64,000 bases of DNA from Rossellomorea aquimaris. GTDB lineage: Bacteria > Bacillota > Bacilli > Bacillales > Bacillaceae_B. Each line of letters opens with the position of its first letter. The first letter of the stretch is position 1. The notes under the pieces were generated by a model. The model saw nothing but the letters and a program-made list of their open reading frames with translations, made no database searches and was not told the origin of the DNA. Below are positions 26,134 through 33,718 of the stretch, piece after piece. The stretch covers positions 310,001 through 374,000 of the forward strand of contig NZ_VTEX01000002.1 of assembly GCF_008180865.1 (NCBI RefSeq), in the 5' to 3' direction. A program made the position numbers and the translations under genes.

Positions 26134-26469
26134 TCACTTTATCCCCTCTGCAAGCTCCCGCATGGAATTCAACTTCGCAGTCAGTTCCAAGAACCACTCT
26201 TCATCACCCGTTGCAAGCGCCAGGTCAATCAGGTACTGGATTTGTTCCTTATTTTTCACATTCGCAGCAGGTATCTTTTTCACCTGTTTGCTCAATAGGG
26301 GGATACTCTTGCCTTCAATGGTTTTATTATCACTTGTCACGACTTTAGCTTTTACGGTTTCTCCTTGGATATCAAGGTTTTCAATGTAACCGATGACTAA
26401 TTCACCTGAATAGGATTTACCCTTGATCCAATCTCCCGTTTTTAAGATCGATTGATCGTTTGACATCAT
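26134..26469 (-). CDS. IDEAL-domain protein
   Basis: A 111-residue protein. Residues about 10-70 are a small beta-rich domain (GDWIKGKSYSGELVIGYIENL). Residues about 75-105 (EQIQYLIDLALATGDEEWFLELTAKLN) form the helical IDEAL motif, a short domain found in Bacillales proteins and named for its consensus; function unknown. It follows the Rrf2 gene on the same strand. Its upstream region holds a near-copy of the operator found at the rrf2 and spx promoters, so it may belong to the same stress regulon (inference). Confidence 0.8.
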   Translation of the reverse strand: MMSNDQSILKTGDWIKGKSYSGELVIGYIENLDIQGETVKAKVVTSDNKTIEGKSIPLLSKQVKKIPAANVKNKEQIQYLIDLALATGDEEWFLELTAKLNSMRELAEGIK

Positions 26470-26503
26470 GCATATTCACCTTCTTATAAAAAATTCCAGC
26501 TTA

Positions 26504-26526
26504 ACTGTAAAGTTATTTATTACATT
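26504..26526 (-). promoter_or_regulatory. Candidate Rrf2 operator upstream of the IDEAL gene
   Basis: ACTGTAA, nine bases, then TTACATT: 13 of 14 positions of the operator ACTGTAA-N9-TTACAGT seen at the two neighbouring promoters. A TTGATT at 26529-26534 on the minus strand could be a -35, but no good -10 follows. Confidence 0.6.
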
Positions 26527-26559
26527 TAAATCAAAAGAAAGCTATTTTCCAGCCTTCCT

Positions 26560-26973
26560 CTATTTTTCTTTATTGATCATATCGACAATATCTTTGATGG
26601 TGTATTGCTTTAAATAGTCCCCCAGTTGTTCTTCCGCACCCAGGAAAATGTGAAAGAGAACGCTCTTCATATTCGCCCCTACTACACACTCCTCGTTAGA
26701 GTCCGTGCATTTCGGCTGAAGTGAACCTTCAGAGGTGATTTTATAGATATCCCAAAGGTTGATTTCGCTTAACTCCCGGACAAAGATAAATCCGCCGCCC
26801 GTTCCTTCTTTTGAAGTAATAAACCCTTGTTTTTTTAACAAACTCAGGACTTTACGAATGCGGACTGGATGGACCCCTGCACTCTCTGAAATGGCATCGC
26901 TTGTCGACATGCGATCTGCCTTCAGTGCGAGGTACGTTAAACTGTGAATGGCTAAAGTAAAGTCACTATTCAT
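26560..26973 (-). CDS. Rrf2-family transcriptional repressor, SaiR-like
   Basis: A 137-residue winged-helix regulator of the Rrf2 family: SLTYLALKAD helix, the recognition helix HPVRIRKVLSLLKKQGF, wing EGTGGGFIF and dimer helix. It lacks the three-cysteine cluster of iron-sulfur members such as IscR; only C89 and C96 are present, suggesting thiol redox sensing. Its own promoter (TTGACT-N17-TAAAAT) is overlapped by ACTGTAA-N9-TTACAGT, and the same operator covers the spx promoter next door. In B. anthracis the Rrf2 protein SaiR represses spxA2; this looks like the equivalent pair. Confidence 0.85.
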   Translation of the reverse strand: MNSDFTLAIHSLTYLALKADRMSTSDAISESAGVHPVRIRKVLSLLKKQGFITSKEGTGGGFIFVRELSEINLWDIYKITSEGSLQPKCTDSNEECVVGANMKSVLFHIFLGAEEQLGDYLKQYTIKDIVDMINKEK

Positions 26974-27011
26974 GGCCTGCCTCCTAAATCAAAAGCTGCG
27001 TTGTGATCCTT

Positions 27012-27046
27012 ACTGTAATTTTACACATTACAGTTTAGGCAGTCAA
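27012..27046 (-). promoter_or_regulatory. rrf2 promoter with overlapping operator
   Basis: Minus-strand TTGACT (27041-27046) and TAAAAT (27018-27023) are 17 bases apart. The perfect inverted repeat ACTGTAA-N9-TTACAGT (27012-27034) covers the spacer and -10, as for a repressor. Confidence 0.85.
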
Positions 27047-27070
27047 GAACACAGCTTAGGTTACTTCCTT

Positions 27071-27466
27071 CTAGTTGGCCATTTTTTGCAATTCTTTGTA
27101 TGAAAAAGTACGAACCTTTCTCGGAAGGAAGCTGCGGATTTCTTCATCGTTATAACCAACCTGCAATCTCTTTTCATCCAGGATGATGGGTCTCTTCAGC
27201 ATTTGCGGATTCTCTCTGATTAATGTATATAAATCCTGGAGCGGCAAGGAATCAATGTCTACGCTTAGTTCCTGGTAAGCCTTTGATTGAGTGGAAATAA
27301 TATCTTCTGTTCCATTTTCCGTCAGGCGAAGAATCGATTTGATCTCGTCAGGTGTCAACGGTTCTGTCAGCATATTGCGTTCCACATATTCGATTGAATG
27401 TTCATCAAGCCATGCTCTTGCTTTACGACAGGATGTGCAGCTTGGTGTCAGGTATAGATTGACCAT
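27071..27466 (-). CDS. Spx-family redox regulator (SpxA2-like paralogue)
   Basis: A 131-residue ArsC-fold protein, the same length as B. subtilis Spx. It has the redox CxxC (C10, C13), G52 in the RNA polymerase alpha-CTD contact loop, and the diagnostic [20 protein letters not shown] segment followed by FLPR. Spx proteins bind RNA polymerase and redirect transcription under disulfide stress. The promoter carries two candidate operators for the neighbouring Rrf2 repressor, so synthesis should respond to that repressor's signal. It lies 97 bases upstream of the rrf2 gene on the same strand. Confidence 0.92.
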   Translation of the reverse strand: MVNLYLTPSCTSCRKARAWLDEHSIEYVERNMLTEPLTPDEIKSILRLTENGTEDIISTQSKAYQELSVDIDSLPLQDLYTLIRENPQMLKRPIILDEKRLQVGYNDEEIRSFLPRKVRTFSYKELQKMAN

Positions 27467-27487
27467 TTAGTTACTCACTCCTTCTTA

Positions 27488-27510
27488 ATTGTAATAAAAA
27501 AAGTAACAGT
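27488..27510 (-). promoter_or_regulatory. Second, degenerate operator in the spx leader
   Basis: ATTGTAA, nine bases, TAACAGT: 12 of 14 matches to the operator, with the same spacing. It lies between the spx -10 region and its ribosome binding site. Confidence 0.5.
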
Positions 27511-27541
27511 TACCTTAAAAAAATTCTTTTTATCTGGATAC

Positions 27542-27576
27542 ACTGTAATATTAATATTTACAGTTTGAATTGTCAA
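27542..27576 (-). promoter_or_regulatory. spx promoter with overlapping operator
   Basis: Minus-strand TTGACA (27571-27576) and TAATAT (27548-27553) are exactly 17 bases apart. The perfect inverted repeat ACTGTAA-N9-TTACAGT (27542-27564) covers the spacer and -10, in the same register relative to the -35 as at the rrf2 promoter. Confidence 0.87.
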
Positions 27577-27634
27577 CTATCATTTTTATCAAAACAAAGA
27601 AACTTCCCCACTTCTAGAGAAATTCCCTTTAAGG

Positions 27635-27889
27635 TTAAGGCATTGAACTCACAGCAAAATAAATTCCCACGGTCATGACCATTAAAAACACCATCCACCA
27701 ATTGGATATAACCAATACCCTTCTTATTATCGTGGCTTTATCCAGCTGTCTTTGAATGATAAAACCTAAAGCTACCGACGCAATCCAGAGTATCATTCCA
27801 ACCATTGAAAACAAGTACCCTGAGTTCATGATCCACTGAAAAAAGATGATGATATGGAGCAGGATGATAACGAATGACGATTTTTTCAA
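27635..27889 (-). CDS. Small membrane protein downstream of yoaT
   Basis: An 84-residue product with three membrane helices (FVIILLHIIIFFQWI, YLFSMVGMILWIASVALGF, ISNWWMVFLMVMTVGIYFAV). It begins at a TTG at 27889 behind TTAGGAGAGATAGG; this Shine-Dalgarno overlaps the yoaT stop codon, so the two genes are coupled. The open frame continues upstream over yoaT, but that part is antisense-quality shadow. No family is recognised. Confidence 0.6.
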   Translation of the reverse strand: MKKSSFVIILLHIIIFFQWIMNSGYLFSMVGMILWIASVALGFIIQRQLDKATIIRRVLVISNWWMVFLMVMTVGIYFAVSSMP

Positions 27890-27900
27890 ACCTATCTCTC

Positions 27901-28713
27901 CTAACTTCGTTCGTAATGTCCGGTGGTAAGTTGATCCGATCCAACTTGAACCGAACCGTTCCCCTTTACCCGCTTCAACATCGCCACGATCAGAAAGCTG
28001 ACAATCACCAATAAGAGCCAGGAGCTCACCTTGCCCAGATGAACGAGGCTCCAGGCATCTGTTTGATTTGGATATTCCCAGGCGCCAAAGAACGTGGCGA
28101 TATTTTCGGCAATCCATATGAAAAATCCGATGAGAACAAATGAAAGGGCAAGTGGCATGCGGTAACGGATTCCTCCCACTTCGTACAGGACCCTGGTTTG
28201 CCAAAAGACGATCAGAACGAGTCCCGATAACCACCAGCGAACATCGATCCAGTAATGGTGGGTGAAAAAATTCAAATATATCGCAGCAGCAAGTGGAAAA
28301 ACGACCAAAAACGGTGGCCACTTCACCAGTTCCACTTTAAGCCTCCTCCACGCCTGACAAAGATAACTCGCCACACTTGCGTACATGAATCCGCTGTACA
28401 AAGGCACCCCGAACACTTTGGAATACCCTTCCCCGGGATAAGACCACGAGCCCATATGGACCTTGAAAAGTTCCAGGGCAAGCCCGATCAGGTGAAACAA
28501 GGTGATTACCTTGAGTTCATCCCGTGTTTCAAGCCCGGCACGCAGCATTCCCCACTGCATCAGGAGGCAGATGATGAGCAGCCAGTCATACCGCGGTAGT
28601 AGTGGAAGCGGGATGATTTGTGTCAAAGCCAAAGAGGCAAAAATGACGACAGGGAACAAACAGGACAGGGCCTGCTCCCAACCAAAACGAACGAGTTGTT
28701 TTAATGTTCTCAT
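27901..28713 (-). CDS. yoaT: DUF817 integral membrane protein, YoaT
   Basis: A 270-residue protein with about eight membrane helices and the DUF817 hallmarks: ELFKVHMGSWSYPG, GVPLYSGFMYASVASYLCQAWRR, NFFTHHYWIDVRWWL, and a second copy-like WIAENIATFFGAWEYPNQ. The paired SW(S)YP/AWEYP motifs suggest conserved aromatic and charged residues facing a polar site. In B. subtilis the same order yoaS, yozG, yoaT is found. Function unknown. Confidence 0.9.
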   Translation of the reverse strand: MRTLKQLVRFGWEQALSCLFPVVIFASLALTQIIPLPLLPRYDWLLIICLLMQWGMLRAGLETRDELKVITLFHLIGLALELFKVHMGSWSYPGEGYSKVFGVPLYSGFMYASVASYLCQAWRRLKVELVKWPPFLVVFPLAAAIYLNFFTHHYWIDVRWWLSGLVLIVFWQTRVLYEVGGIRYRMPLALSFVLIGFFIWIAENIATFFGAWEYPNQTDAWSLVHLGKVSSWLLLVIVSFLIVAMLKRVKGNGSVQVGSDQLTTGHYERS

Positions 28714-28736
28714 GATTTTGCCTCCAAACCCTGTGT

Positions 28737-28955
28737 TTATTGAATGTCTTCCTCACTTTTGTATTCTAAAAGATCTCCAGGCTGACACTGCAATGCCTTA
28801 CAGATCGCCTCTAAAGTGGATAATCGAACCGCTTTTGCCTTTCCATTTTTCAATATAGAAAGGTTCGCCATCGTGATTCCAACCCTCTCCGATAGCTCTG
28901 TCACACTCATTTTCCTTTTTGCCAACATCACATCAATATTAATAATAATCGCCAT
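28737..28955 (-). CDS. yozG: Small Xre/Cro-type DNA-binding protein, YozG
   Basis: A 72-residue protein that is one helix-turn-helix domain of the HTH_26 type: LAKRKMSVTELSERVGITMANLSILKNGKAKAVRLSTLEAICKALQCQPGDLLEY. It sits nine bases behind the DUF2975 gene and before yoaT. Such Cro-like proteins next to DUF2975 membrane proteins are a standard pair, likely a regulator and its membrane anchor or sensor (inference). Confidence 0.9.
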   Translation of the reverse strand: MAIIINIDVMLAKRKMSVTELSERVGITMANLSILKNGKAKAVRLSTLEAICKALQCQPGDLLEYKSEEDIQ

Positions 28956-28964
28956 ATTTTCACC

Positions 28965-29438
28965 TCAGACCGTTAAGTCATTTTCTGATTTTATATCAAT
29001 GGCATTTTTTAATAGCTTTTGAAGAACTGCCGCAAACACCGCAATCACAAGTGGGGCGAAAATAAACATCATTCCAATCACGATGACCCCGGGGGCGTCG
29101 TCTATCTCTCCCATGAGAAAGAAGAGAGGCATCCCGGCCACATACAAGGTTGTGATGGTGGTTGCACAATATTTTATATTCTTTAAAGCCTTGACCGATA
29201 ATTCCGAGAACGCGTTGTTCTTGTCAATATAGCTTAATAGCCTGATCGCCTGATACAAGGCAGCGAAAAACGGGATCGCAGATACATACATCACAACTAA
29301 GATACCATTTATCAAATATGCCAGCTCCGAACCAGCCGCATCCTTCGCTAACCAGGGCAACCCGAATACACATAAAGCAAGAACCGGGGTTCCTATAAGA
29401 AAAACAGCTATTTTCAAAAAGAGTGTTTCTCGTTTCAT
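28965..29438 (-). CDS. yoaS: DUF2975 membrane protein, YoaS
   Basis: A 157-residue DUF2975 protein with four membrane helices and the family's central IRLLSYIDKNNAFSELSVKALKNIKYCA segment, a cytoplasmic loop between helices 2 and 3. GAGGTG six bases before the ATG at 29438 fixes the start over the earlier GTG. It leads the operon yoaS-yozG-yoaT plus a small membrane gene. Confidence 0.88.
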   Translation of the reverse strand: MKRETLFLKIAVFLIGTPVLALCVFGLPWLAKDAAGSELAYLINGILVVMYVSAIPFFAALYQAIRLLSYIDKNNAFSELSVKALKNIKYCATTITTLYVAGMPLFFLMGEIDDAPGVIVIGMMFIFAPLVIAVFAAVLQKLLKNAIDIKSENDLTV

Positions 29439-29585
29439 CAAAAGCACCTCGCTTATTAAAATCCAATTTTATCTTAATACATAATTTATCGTTTCGCAAT
29501 AAAAACTTATCGATATTAAGTTACTATTAGTGTATTAGACAATATAAAAAGCATTCCTTATGAGAAAAAAATGCTTTAATGCAAG

Positions 29586-30131
29586 CTACTTCAAACGGTT
29601 AGATAAGATTTCCTTATGGCTATGTGACCATTTTATCAAGTCAAAGTTGCCCTTTCTTATGAGACCTTTTATGGTTTTCACTTCATTCCATACCAAATCG
29701 TAAAGAGGCTTATCAATGTTTCCTTTCAATAATGCATCTTCAAGCTCATCCGCATCCTTTTCAATGATTTCTCCCGTTGGTAATAAGACAATATCTAGGA
29801 ATAAATCGTCCATCCAGGGAATATCATTATCTATTCCATTGCAAAGGCAAATATCGATATACGATTGAACGATATTACCACCTGCATCAAACATCGTCGT
29901 TACTGAATGATTTTTATTGTTTGGAAATTGCTGCAACCACATATAACCATCATCCACAATACACACACTCTTTTCCCCATAACGAACAGATAATGGTTCC
30001 GTTACTTTTATTGTATTCAATAAAGTGATATAGCCCTTATATTCCCCGTTATCGAGATACGTCTGTACATATTTTCGTTTGATCACTCGTTTCCAATCCG
30101 CACGGTTTCCATATTTTCTTTTAAGCATCAT
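29586..30131 (-). CDS. DUF402-family protein (FomD-like phosphohydrolase fold)
   Basis: A 181-residue protein with the DUF402 beta-barrel: WLQQFPNNKNHSVTTMFD, the signature YIDICLCNGIDNDIPWMDDLFLDIVLLPTGEI with its acidic metal-binding residues, and the closing D-E-L segment. Related enzymes are nucleoside tri/diphosphate phosphatases (YgaC/YjjG type) and the phosphonate-nucleotide hydrolase FomD, which use divalent metals bound by the acidic cluster. The substrate here is unknown. It is monocistronic and lies just downstream of the M3-type peptidase gene. Confidence 0.8.
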   Translation of the reverse strand: MMLKRKYGNRADWKRVIKRKYVQTYLDNGEYKGYITLLNTIKVTEPLSVRYGEKSVCIVDDGYMWLQQFPNNKNHSVTTMFDAGGNIVQSYIDICLCNGIDNDIPWMDDLFLDIVLLPTGEIIEKDADELEDALLKGNIDKPLYDLVWNEVKTIKGLIRKGNFDLIKWSHSHKEILSNRLK

Positions 30132-30182
30132 GATCCCTCAAACCTTTTTCTATTTATGTCCTCGTGCAATCAGTCCCATGAC

Positions 30183-31712
30183 CTATTCTTCCGATAACCT
30201 TTCCGCCAAATATGCAAAGGTATGAGATTCCCCGCAAAGCGCTTCTACACGTTGCTTCCAGGAATAAAGCTGGTTCGGCTCAATGAATTTCGTCAGAAGC
30301 TCATGAAAAACGTCCTTATTTCCGTAAGGGCTCTTGATCTTGAACTTGTGGCGAATCATGTCCCTCATGGCTAAGGCAATGTTATAATCCTGAAAAAAAG
30401 CAGGATTCTCCACATAGAACATCATGTTCGCCGGATGACCCGCTTCTCCCTCATAGCCAAAGACAAACGTATAGCAGTCATTTGCTATTTCTTGAAAGCT
30501 TCGATCAGGACGTTGATATAATTCATATTCCACTAAACTAAAATAGTGATTGATCCTCACCATCTTCAAGTCCATGAGTTGTTGGATTTCATTCATTTGT
30601 ACATAGTCAACTTCATAAAGATCAAATTTTTTCATAAGAAAGGCCTGATCTGTGATGATCGTTTGAAAAAGCTCTGCCACCCCTTCGGCTGCGATACTTG
30701 AATAGAATCGATACAGCTCCGGATATTTGTAGGAGGCATAATGGCCGTCGATGGCATGTCCCAGCTCATGGATGCCCGACAGGAAAGCAGAATAGGAATT
30801 ACGTTTACTGACGACCAGTTTCAGTTCATTAGGATTGATATTGAGGCAAAAGCCACCATATGGAATATCCAGGCTCTCGATGGAAATAGGCATTTCATCG
30901 ATCGATTTTCCCAGACTGTCTACAACATCACCCAATACCTCCTTCATACGGTTTGAATGGAAAGAATCATTTTGGATCTGATGGAAATGGAATGTTGAAA
31001 AATATTGGTCGTAATAATGGAGGGTATCCCATCCGAATTTTTCTTTTATCCTCTTTTCCCATTGGGTTGATACTGTTTTCGTTCTTTCAAGCAGTGCATT
31101 CATTTCTCCCAAATAAGAATCCATGTCCACTTCTTTCAGGCTGCATTTAAAGTGATAATAGTCGGAGTAACCGAGACTTACCGCAAGCTCGTTCCGTTTG
31201 ATGACTAACGATCGAAACAGATCCTCATTCTCTTCCCCACTCTTCTGAGCTTCAAGAAAAAGCTTCCTGCGAAACACACGGTCAGGATTTTCCAGAATAT
31301 TGGAATGGACCGAGCCGAGATTATATTCTTTTCCATCAACCATAAACGTACTATCCATAAGGCTTGCTTGCAGCCTTTGTTGAATCTTTGTAAGCTCCGG
31401 ATGGCTTTCAAGTGCCTCCTGCCTCATCCTCAATAAGAAAACATGGAGTCTTCTGTGCCATATAGGGTCCTCACGGAGCGAATCTTTCCAGGATGACAAC
31501 GTCTGTATGATTGCCAGGTCCGTCATCAACTCATGCTTGATTCTTTGGATTTCAGCGATTCGACCACTCTCTATCCCTTCCGCATACATCTTATAATATA
31601 AGCGTTCTCCCTCTTGATAAAGTTCGTCGAGTTTATGGATTTCTTCGTCATAGGCTTGTTTCCATTCATCTGCGTTTGTTATGTGATTAAGACGGTTGAA
31701 GTTTAGCATCAT
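30183..31712 (-). CDS. M3-type zinc oligopeptidase
   Basis: A 509-residue mostly helical metallopeptidase. The catalytic motif HELGHAIDGHY supplies two zinc histidines and the glutamate general base. The third ligand is in IAAEGVAELFQ about 30 residues later. A C-terminal GYEGEAGHPANMMFYVENPAFFQDYNIALAMRDMIRHKF stretch matches the substrate-binding part of M3 oligoendopeptidases. HELGH replaces the more frequent HEFGH. There is no signal peptide, so it probably trims cytoplasmic peptides. Two adjacent ATGs follow a weak GAAAGAG site; the exact start is uncertain by a few residues. Confidence 0.87.
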   Translation of the reverse strand: MMLNFNRLNHITNADEWKQAYDEEIHKLDELYQEGERLYYKMYAEGIESGRIAEIQRIKHELMTDLAIIQTLSSWKDSLREDPIWHRRLHVFLLRMRQEALESHPELTKIQQRLQASLMDSTFMVDGKEYNLGSVHSNILENPDRVFRRKLFLEAQKSGEENEDLFRSLVIKRNELAVSLGYSDYYHFKCSLKEVDMDSYLGEMNALLERTKTVSTQWEKRIKEKFGWDTLHYYDQYFSTFHFHQIQNDSFHSNRMKEVLGDVVDSLGKSIDEMPISIESLDIPYGGFCLNINPNELKLVVSKRNSYSAFLSGIHELGHAIDGHYASYKYPELYRFYSSIAAEGVAELFQTIITDQAFLMKKFDLYEVDYVQMNEIQQLMDLKMVRINHYFSLVEYELYQRPDRSFQEIANDCYTFVFGYEGEAGHPANMMFYVENPAFFQDYNIALAMRDMIRHKFKIKSPYGNKDVFHELLTKFIEPNQLYSWKQRVEALCGESHTFAYLAERLSEE

Positions 31713-32334
31713 GATCATCTCTTTCGAAAATTATTTCAGTCTCTTTATTAACTGGTATATCCAGCAAACTCCTTTGTTTATGCTTCTACATTTATGTGAA
31801 ACATCCTGCTATTTTTTATCTCTATTAACTGGAAGAAGAGTAGATATAAAAACCTCTTACATGTGCTCAAGAGGTACTGTTAACAGAAAGATGATCAAAA
31901 AATTCAGAAGTTTCCTTCAAGCACGATAAAGACGGAATTAAAATTTATATTAATATTTATAATACGAACAATCTTGCAAATGAAGGCGGCAATGCCGGAG
32001 TAGAACAAACCGCATCGGAAGGGTCGCAGAACCTGACTGGAAAAGATGGGGAGAATGCAAGCCAAGGCGGACAGATCGCAGATAAAGGTGGTCAAAATGC
32101 CAACCAGTTTGGACAGGTTGTTAGAGATGGCGGAGAGAATGCAATAGAAGATGCAGATAATGAGCCTGGCTAGTTAGAAAGAACGTATCCAGCTTTCGAT
32201 GTTTTATTGTGCCGCTTTTCTAATAATTAAGCATCCGTGTCGAATTCCCGTTAGACCTTTACATGCTTTGCCCATCCAGGTGCCCCATGCAAGTGGCTGA
32301 ATCGCTTCCCGTGAATAAAAAGAGACGGGGAATT
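31713..32334. other. Intergenic region holding a frameshifted small ORF
   Basis: About 600 bases between the M3 peptidase start and the next minus gene. It contains a small hairpin (ACCTCTT/AAGAGGT, 31852-31875) and the Asn/Gly-rich frame at 31891-32173. The rest shows no coding signal. Confidence 0.5.
31891..32173 (+). pseudogene. Asn/Gly/Gln-rich small ORF with a frameshift at a poly-A run
   Basis: From 31895 a frame stays open to the TAG at 32171 and encodes a regular low-complexity sequence (ANEGGNAG, GENASQGG, DKGGQNANQ, RDGGENAIED), but it has no start codon. The ATG at 31891 lies one base out of frame, separated by an A6 run at 31895-31900; removing one A would join them into a 92-residue ORF beginning MIKNSEVSFKHDKDGIKIYI. 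Either a recent frameshift or a slippage site explains this. The ribosome site (AGAAAG) is weak. Family unknown. Confidence 0.4.
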
Positions 32335-32346
32335 TCACGCCCCGTC
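32313..32346 (-). terminator. Terminator that includes the stop codon of its gene
   Basis: On the minus strand GACGGGG pairs with CCCCGTC, followed by TCTTTTTATT. The stop codon of the small membrane gene is in the loop and its last sense codons form the 5' arm. Confidence 0.75.
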
Positions 32347-32586
32347 ATCCCCACCATCTCCATCCCCATCGCTATCTCCATCATCAAAATAATCATTCAC
32401 CTTTTCTATTAAGCTATTATCTTTCCCCTCGTCTTCACCCAGTTTAGACGAATGAAGGAAACTCTCTAATGTAAGGACTTGAACAGCCTGTTGCTTGTAC
32501 CTGGTCATAAAGTAGAAACAGATAATAAAAATAAGGATAATAAGCACGATGAAAGCAGATATCATTACATTATTCAAAATGGTCAC
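32335..32586 (-). CDS. Small single-pass membrane protein with Asp/Gly-rich tail
   Basis: An 83-residue product: one hydrophobic helix (about residues 8-27, ISAFIVLIILIFIICFYFM), a short linker with KVNDYF, and an acidic C-terminal tail of Asp and Gly (DDGDSDGDGDGGDDG) that could bind calcium non-specifically. The ATG follows AAGGGGGTGTGACC. I do not recognise it. Confidence 0.6.
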   Translation of the reverse strand: MTILNNVMISAFIVLIILIFIICFYFMTRYKQQAVQVLTLESFLHSSKLGEDEGKDNSLIEKVNDYFDDGDSDGDGDGGDDGA

Positions 32587-32679
32587 ACCCCCTTATGCTC
32601 CTTTCTTATGAGTATGAGAGGATTGGAGTTTACATGACAAGCCCAGCTGCTTGACTCATTATTTAATTTTCCCCCTTGC

Positions 32680-32697
32680 TATGAAACGCGTTTCATA
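32680..32697. promoter_or_regulatory. Isolated perfect 18-bp palindrome
   Basis: TATGAAACGCGTTTCATA lies alone between two divergent genes. It has the size and symmetry of an operator for a dimeric repressor with a central CG step, as in LacI-family sites, but it does not match the CcpA cre consensus. Confidence 0.45.
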
Positions 32698-32810
32698 CAT
32701 TAGGCTAAAAAGGAGGATCTGATTGGCGTAACGCAATTCCTGCGGCGTGACAATCATAGATGCTTATCGGAAGTGTTCATATATCTTGAACACTTCCCCT
32801 TCCTCTCAAC

Positions 32811-32839
32811 CTGACAATCTATGCTACGATAGGGATAAT
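32811..32839 (+). promoter_or_regulatory. Probable sigma-A promoter of spo0M
   Basis: CTGACA (32811-32816), 17 bases, GATAAT (32834-32839), about 20 bases before the spo0M start. Confidence 0.55.
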
Positions 32840-32859
32840 AAGAAGGGGGATGAATGCAC

Positions 32860-33654
32860 ATGTCCATGTTCAATAAAGTGATTGCGAGTATTGGGATTGG
32901 TTCCGCCACAGTTGATACAAAGGTGAAGCGGGCCTATATTCAGCAGGGTGAGCTGCTCGAGGGAGTCGTCGAGGTGAAGGGCGGGAATACGGATCAGCGA
33001 ATCGAATCGATCGATTTGAAGCTGATGACGATGTTCGGTCATGAAGGCGGAGATCGACTGTCACCTGTCGTCGTGGAAGTCCACCAGCTCAATGAGCCCT
33101 TCACTATTTCCAAGGGGGAAAAGAAGCACATTCCATTCTCATTCAAGGTCCCTCTGGATACGCCGATCACGATGATAAACCCTGAAACGCAGAAAAATGT
33201 TCCACCGGTCTGGATTGATACGGGTATCGATATCAAGAATGCTGTTGACCCAAAGGACAGGGATTATGTATCCGTCGACCCGACAACCGTACATGAAAAT
33301 ATTATAGATGCCATCAAGGTCATCGGGTTTAAATTCAAGCAGATGGAAAGTCAGAACACCCCGGCATGGGTGAAAACGAATCGTCCTTTCGTGCAGCAAT
33401 ATGAATTCACTCCATCCTTCGGCAAGTATAGCCGGAAGCTCGACGAACTAGAAGTCTATATTCTTCAGGGCGATCATGAAACCACCATCTATTTCGAAAT
33501 CGACAAACGCAGCAAAGGATCGATGGCTGTGTTGAAAGAAAAGTTCAACCTGGATGAACATAGAGGAAGCGTGACACTCGATAACCAGGAGATCCTGCTT
33601 AAGAGAAGCCGTGTGAGTGATGTGTTTGAAGAGATTATTGATGAGGTTCTTTAA
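32860..33654 (+). CDS. spo0M: Sporulation-control protein Spo0M (arrestin-like)
   Basis: A 264-residue SpoOM-family protein with the characteristic opening FNKVIASIGIGSATVDTKVKRAYIQQGELLEGVVEVKGG and an arrestin-like double beta-sandwich, followed by a C-terminal DEHRGSVTLDN segment. In B. subtilis Spo0M influences entry into sporulation and cytoskeletal behaviour. Of three near ATGs, 32860 fits the family N-terminus, ten bases after AAGGGGG. A sigma-A-type promoter precedes it and a bidirectional hairpin follows. Confidence 0.93.
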   Translation: MSMFNKVIASIGIGSATVDTKVKRAYIQQGELLEGVVEVKGGNTDQRIESIDLKLMTMFGHEGGDRLSPVVVEVHQLNEPFTISKGEKKHIPFSFKVPLDTPITMINPETQKNVPPVWIDTGIDIKNAVDPKDRDYVSVDPTTVHENIIDAIKVIGFKFKQMESQNTPAWVKTNRPFVQQYEFTPSFGKYSRKLDELEVYILQGDHETTIYFEIDKRSKGSMAVLKEKFNLDEHRGSVTLDNQEILLKRSRVSDVFEEIIDEVL

Positions 33655-33663
33655 ATAAAAATT

Positions 33664-33712
33664 GGAGCATGCCCCTCACCTCGTTTCACCGGGAGGGGTA
33701 TGCTCCTGACTA
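33664..33712. terminator. Bidirectional terminator
   Basis: GGAGCATGCCCCTC (33664-33677) pairs with GAGGGGTATGCTCC (33693-33706) with one G-T pair, between convergent spo0M and the RibD-like gene. Confidence 0.75.
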
Positions 33713-33718
33713 TTTCCT

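Noticed and set aside
32680-32697. CcpA cre site
   Set aside because: The palindrome has central ACGCGT rather than the cre pattern TGNAANCGNWNNCW, so carbon catabolite control is not supported.
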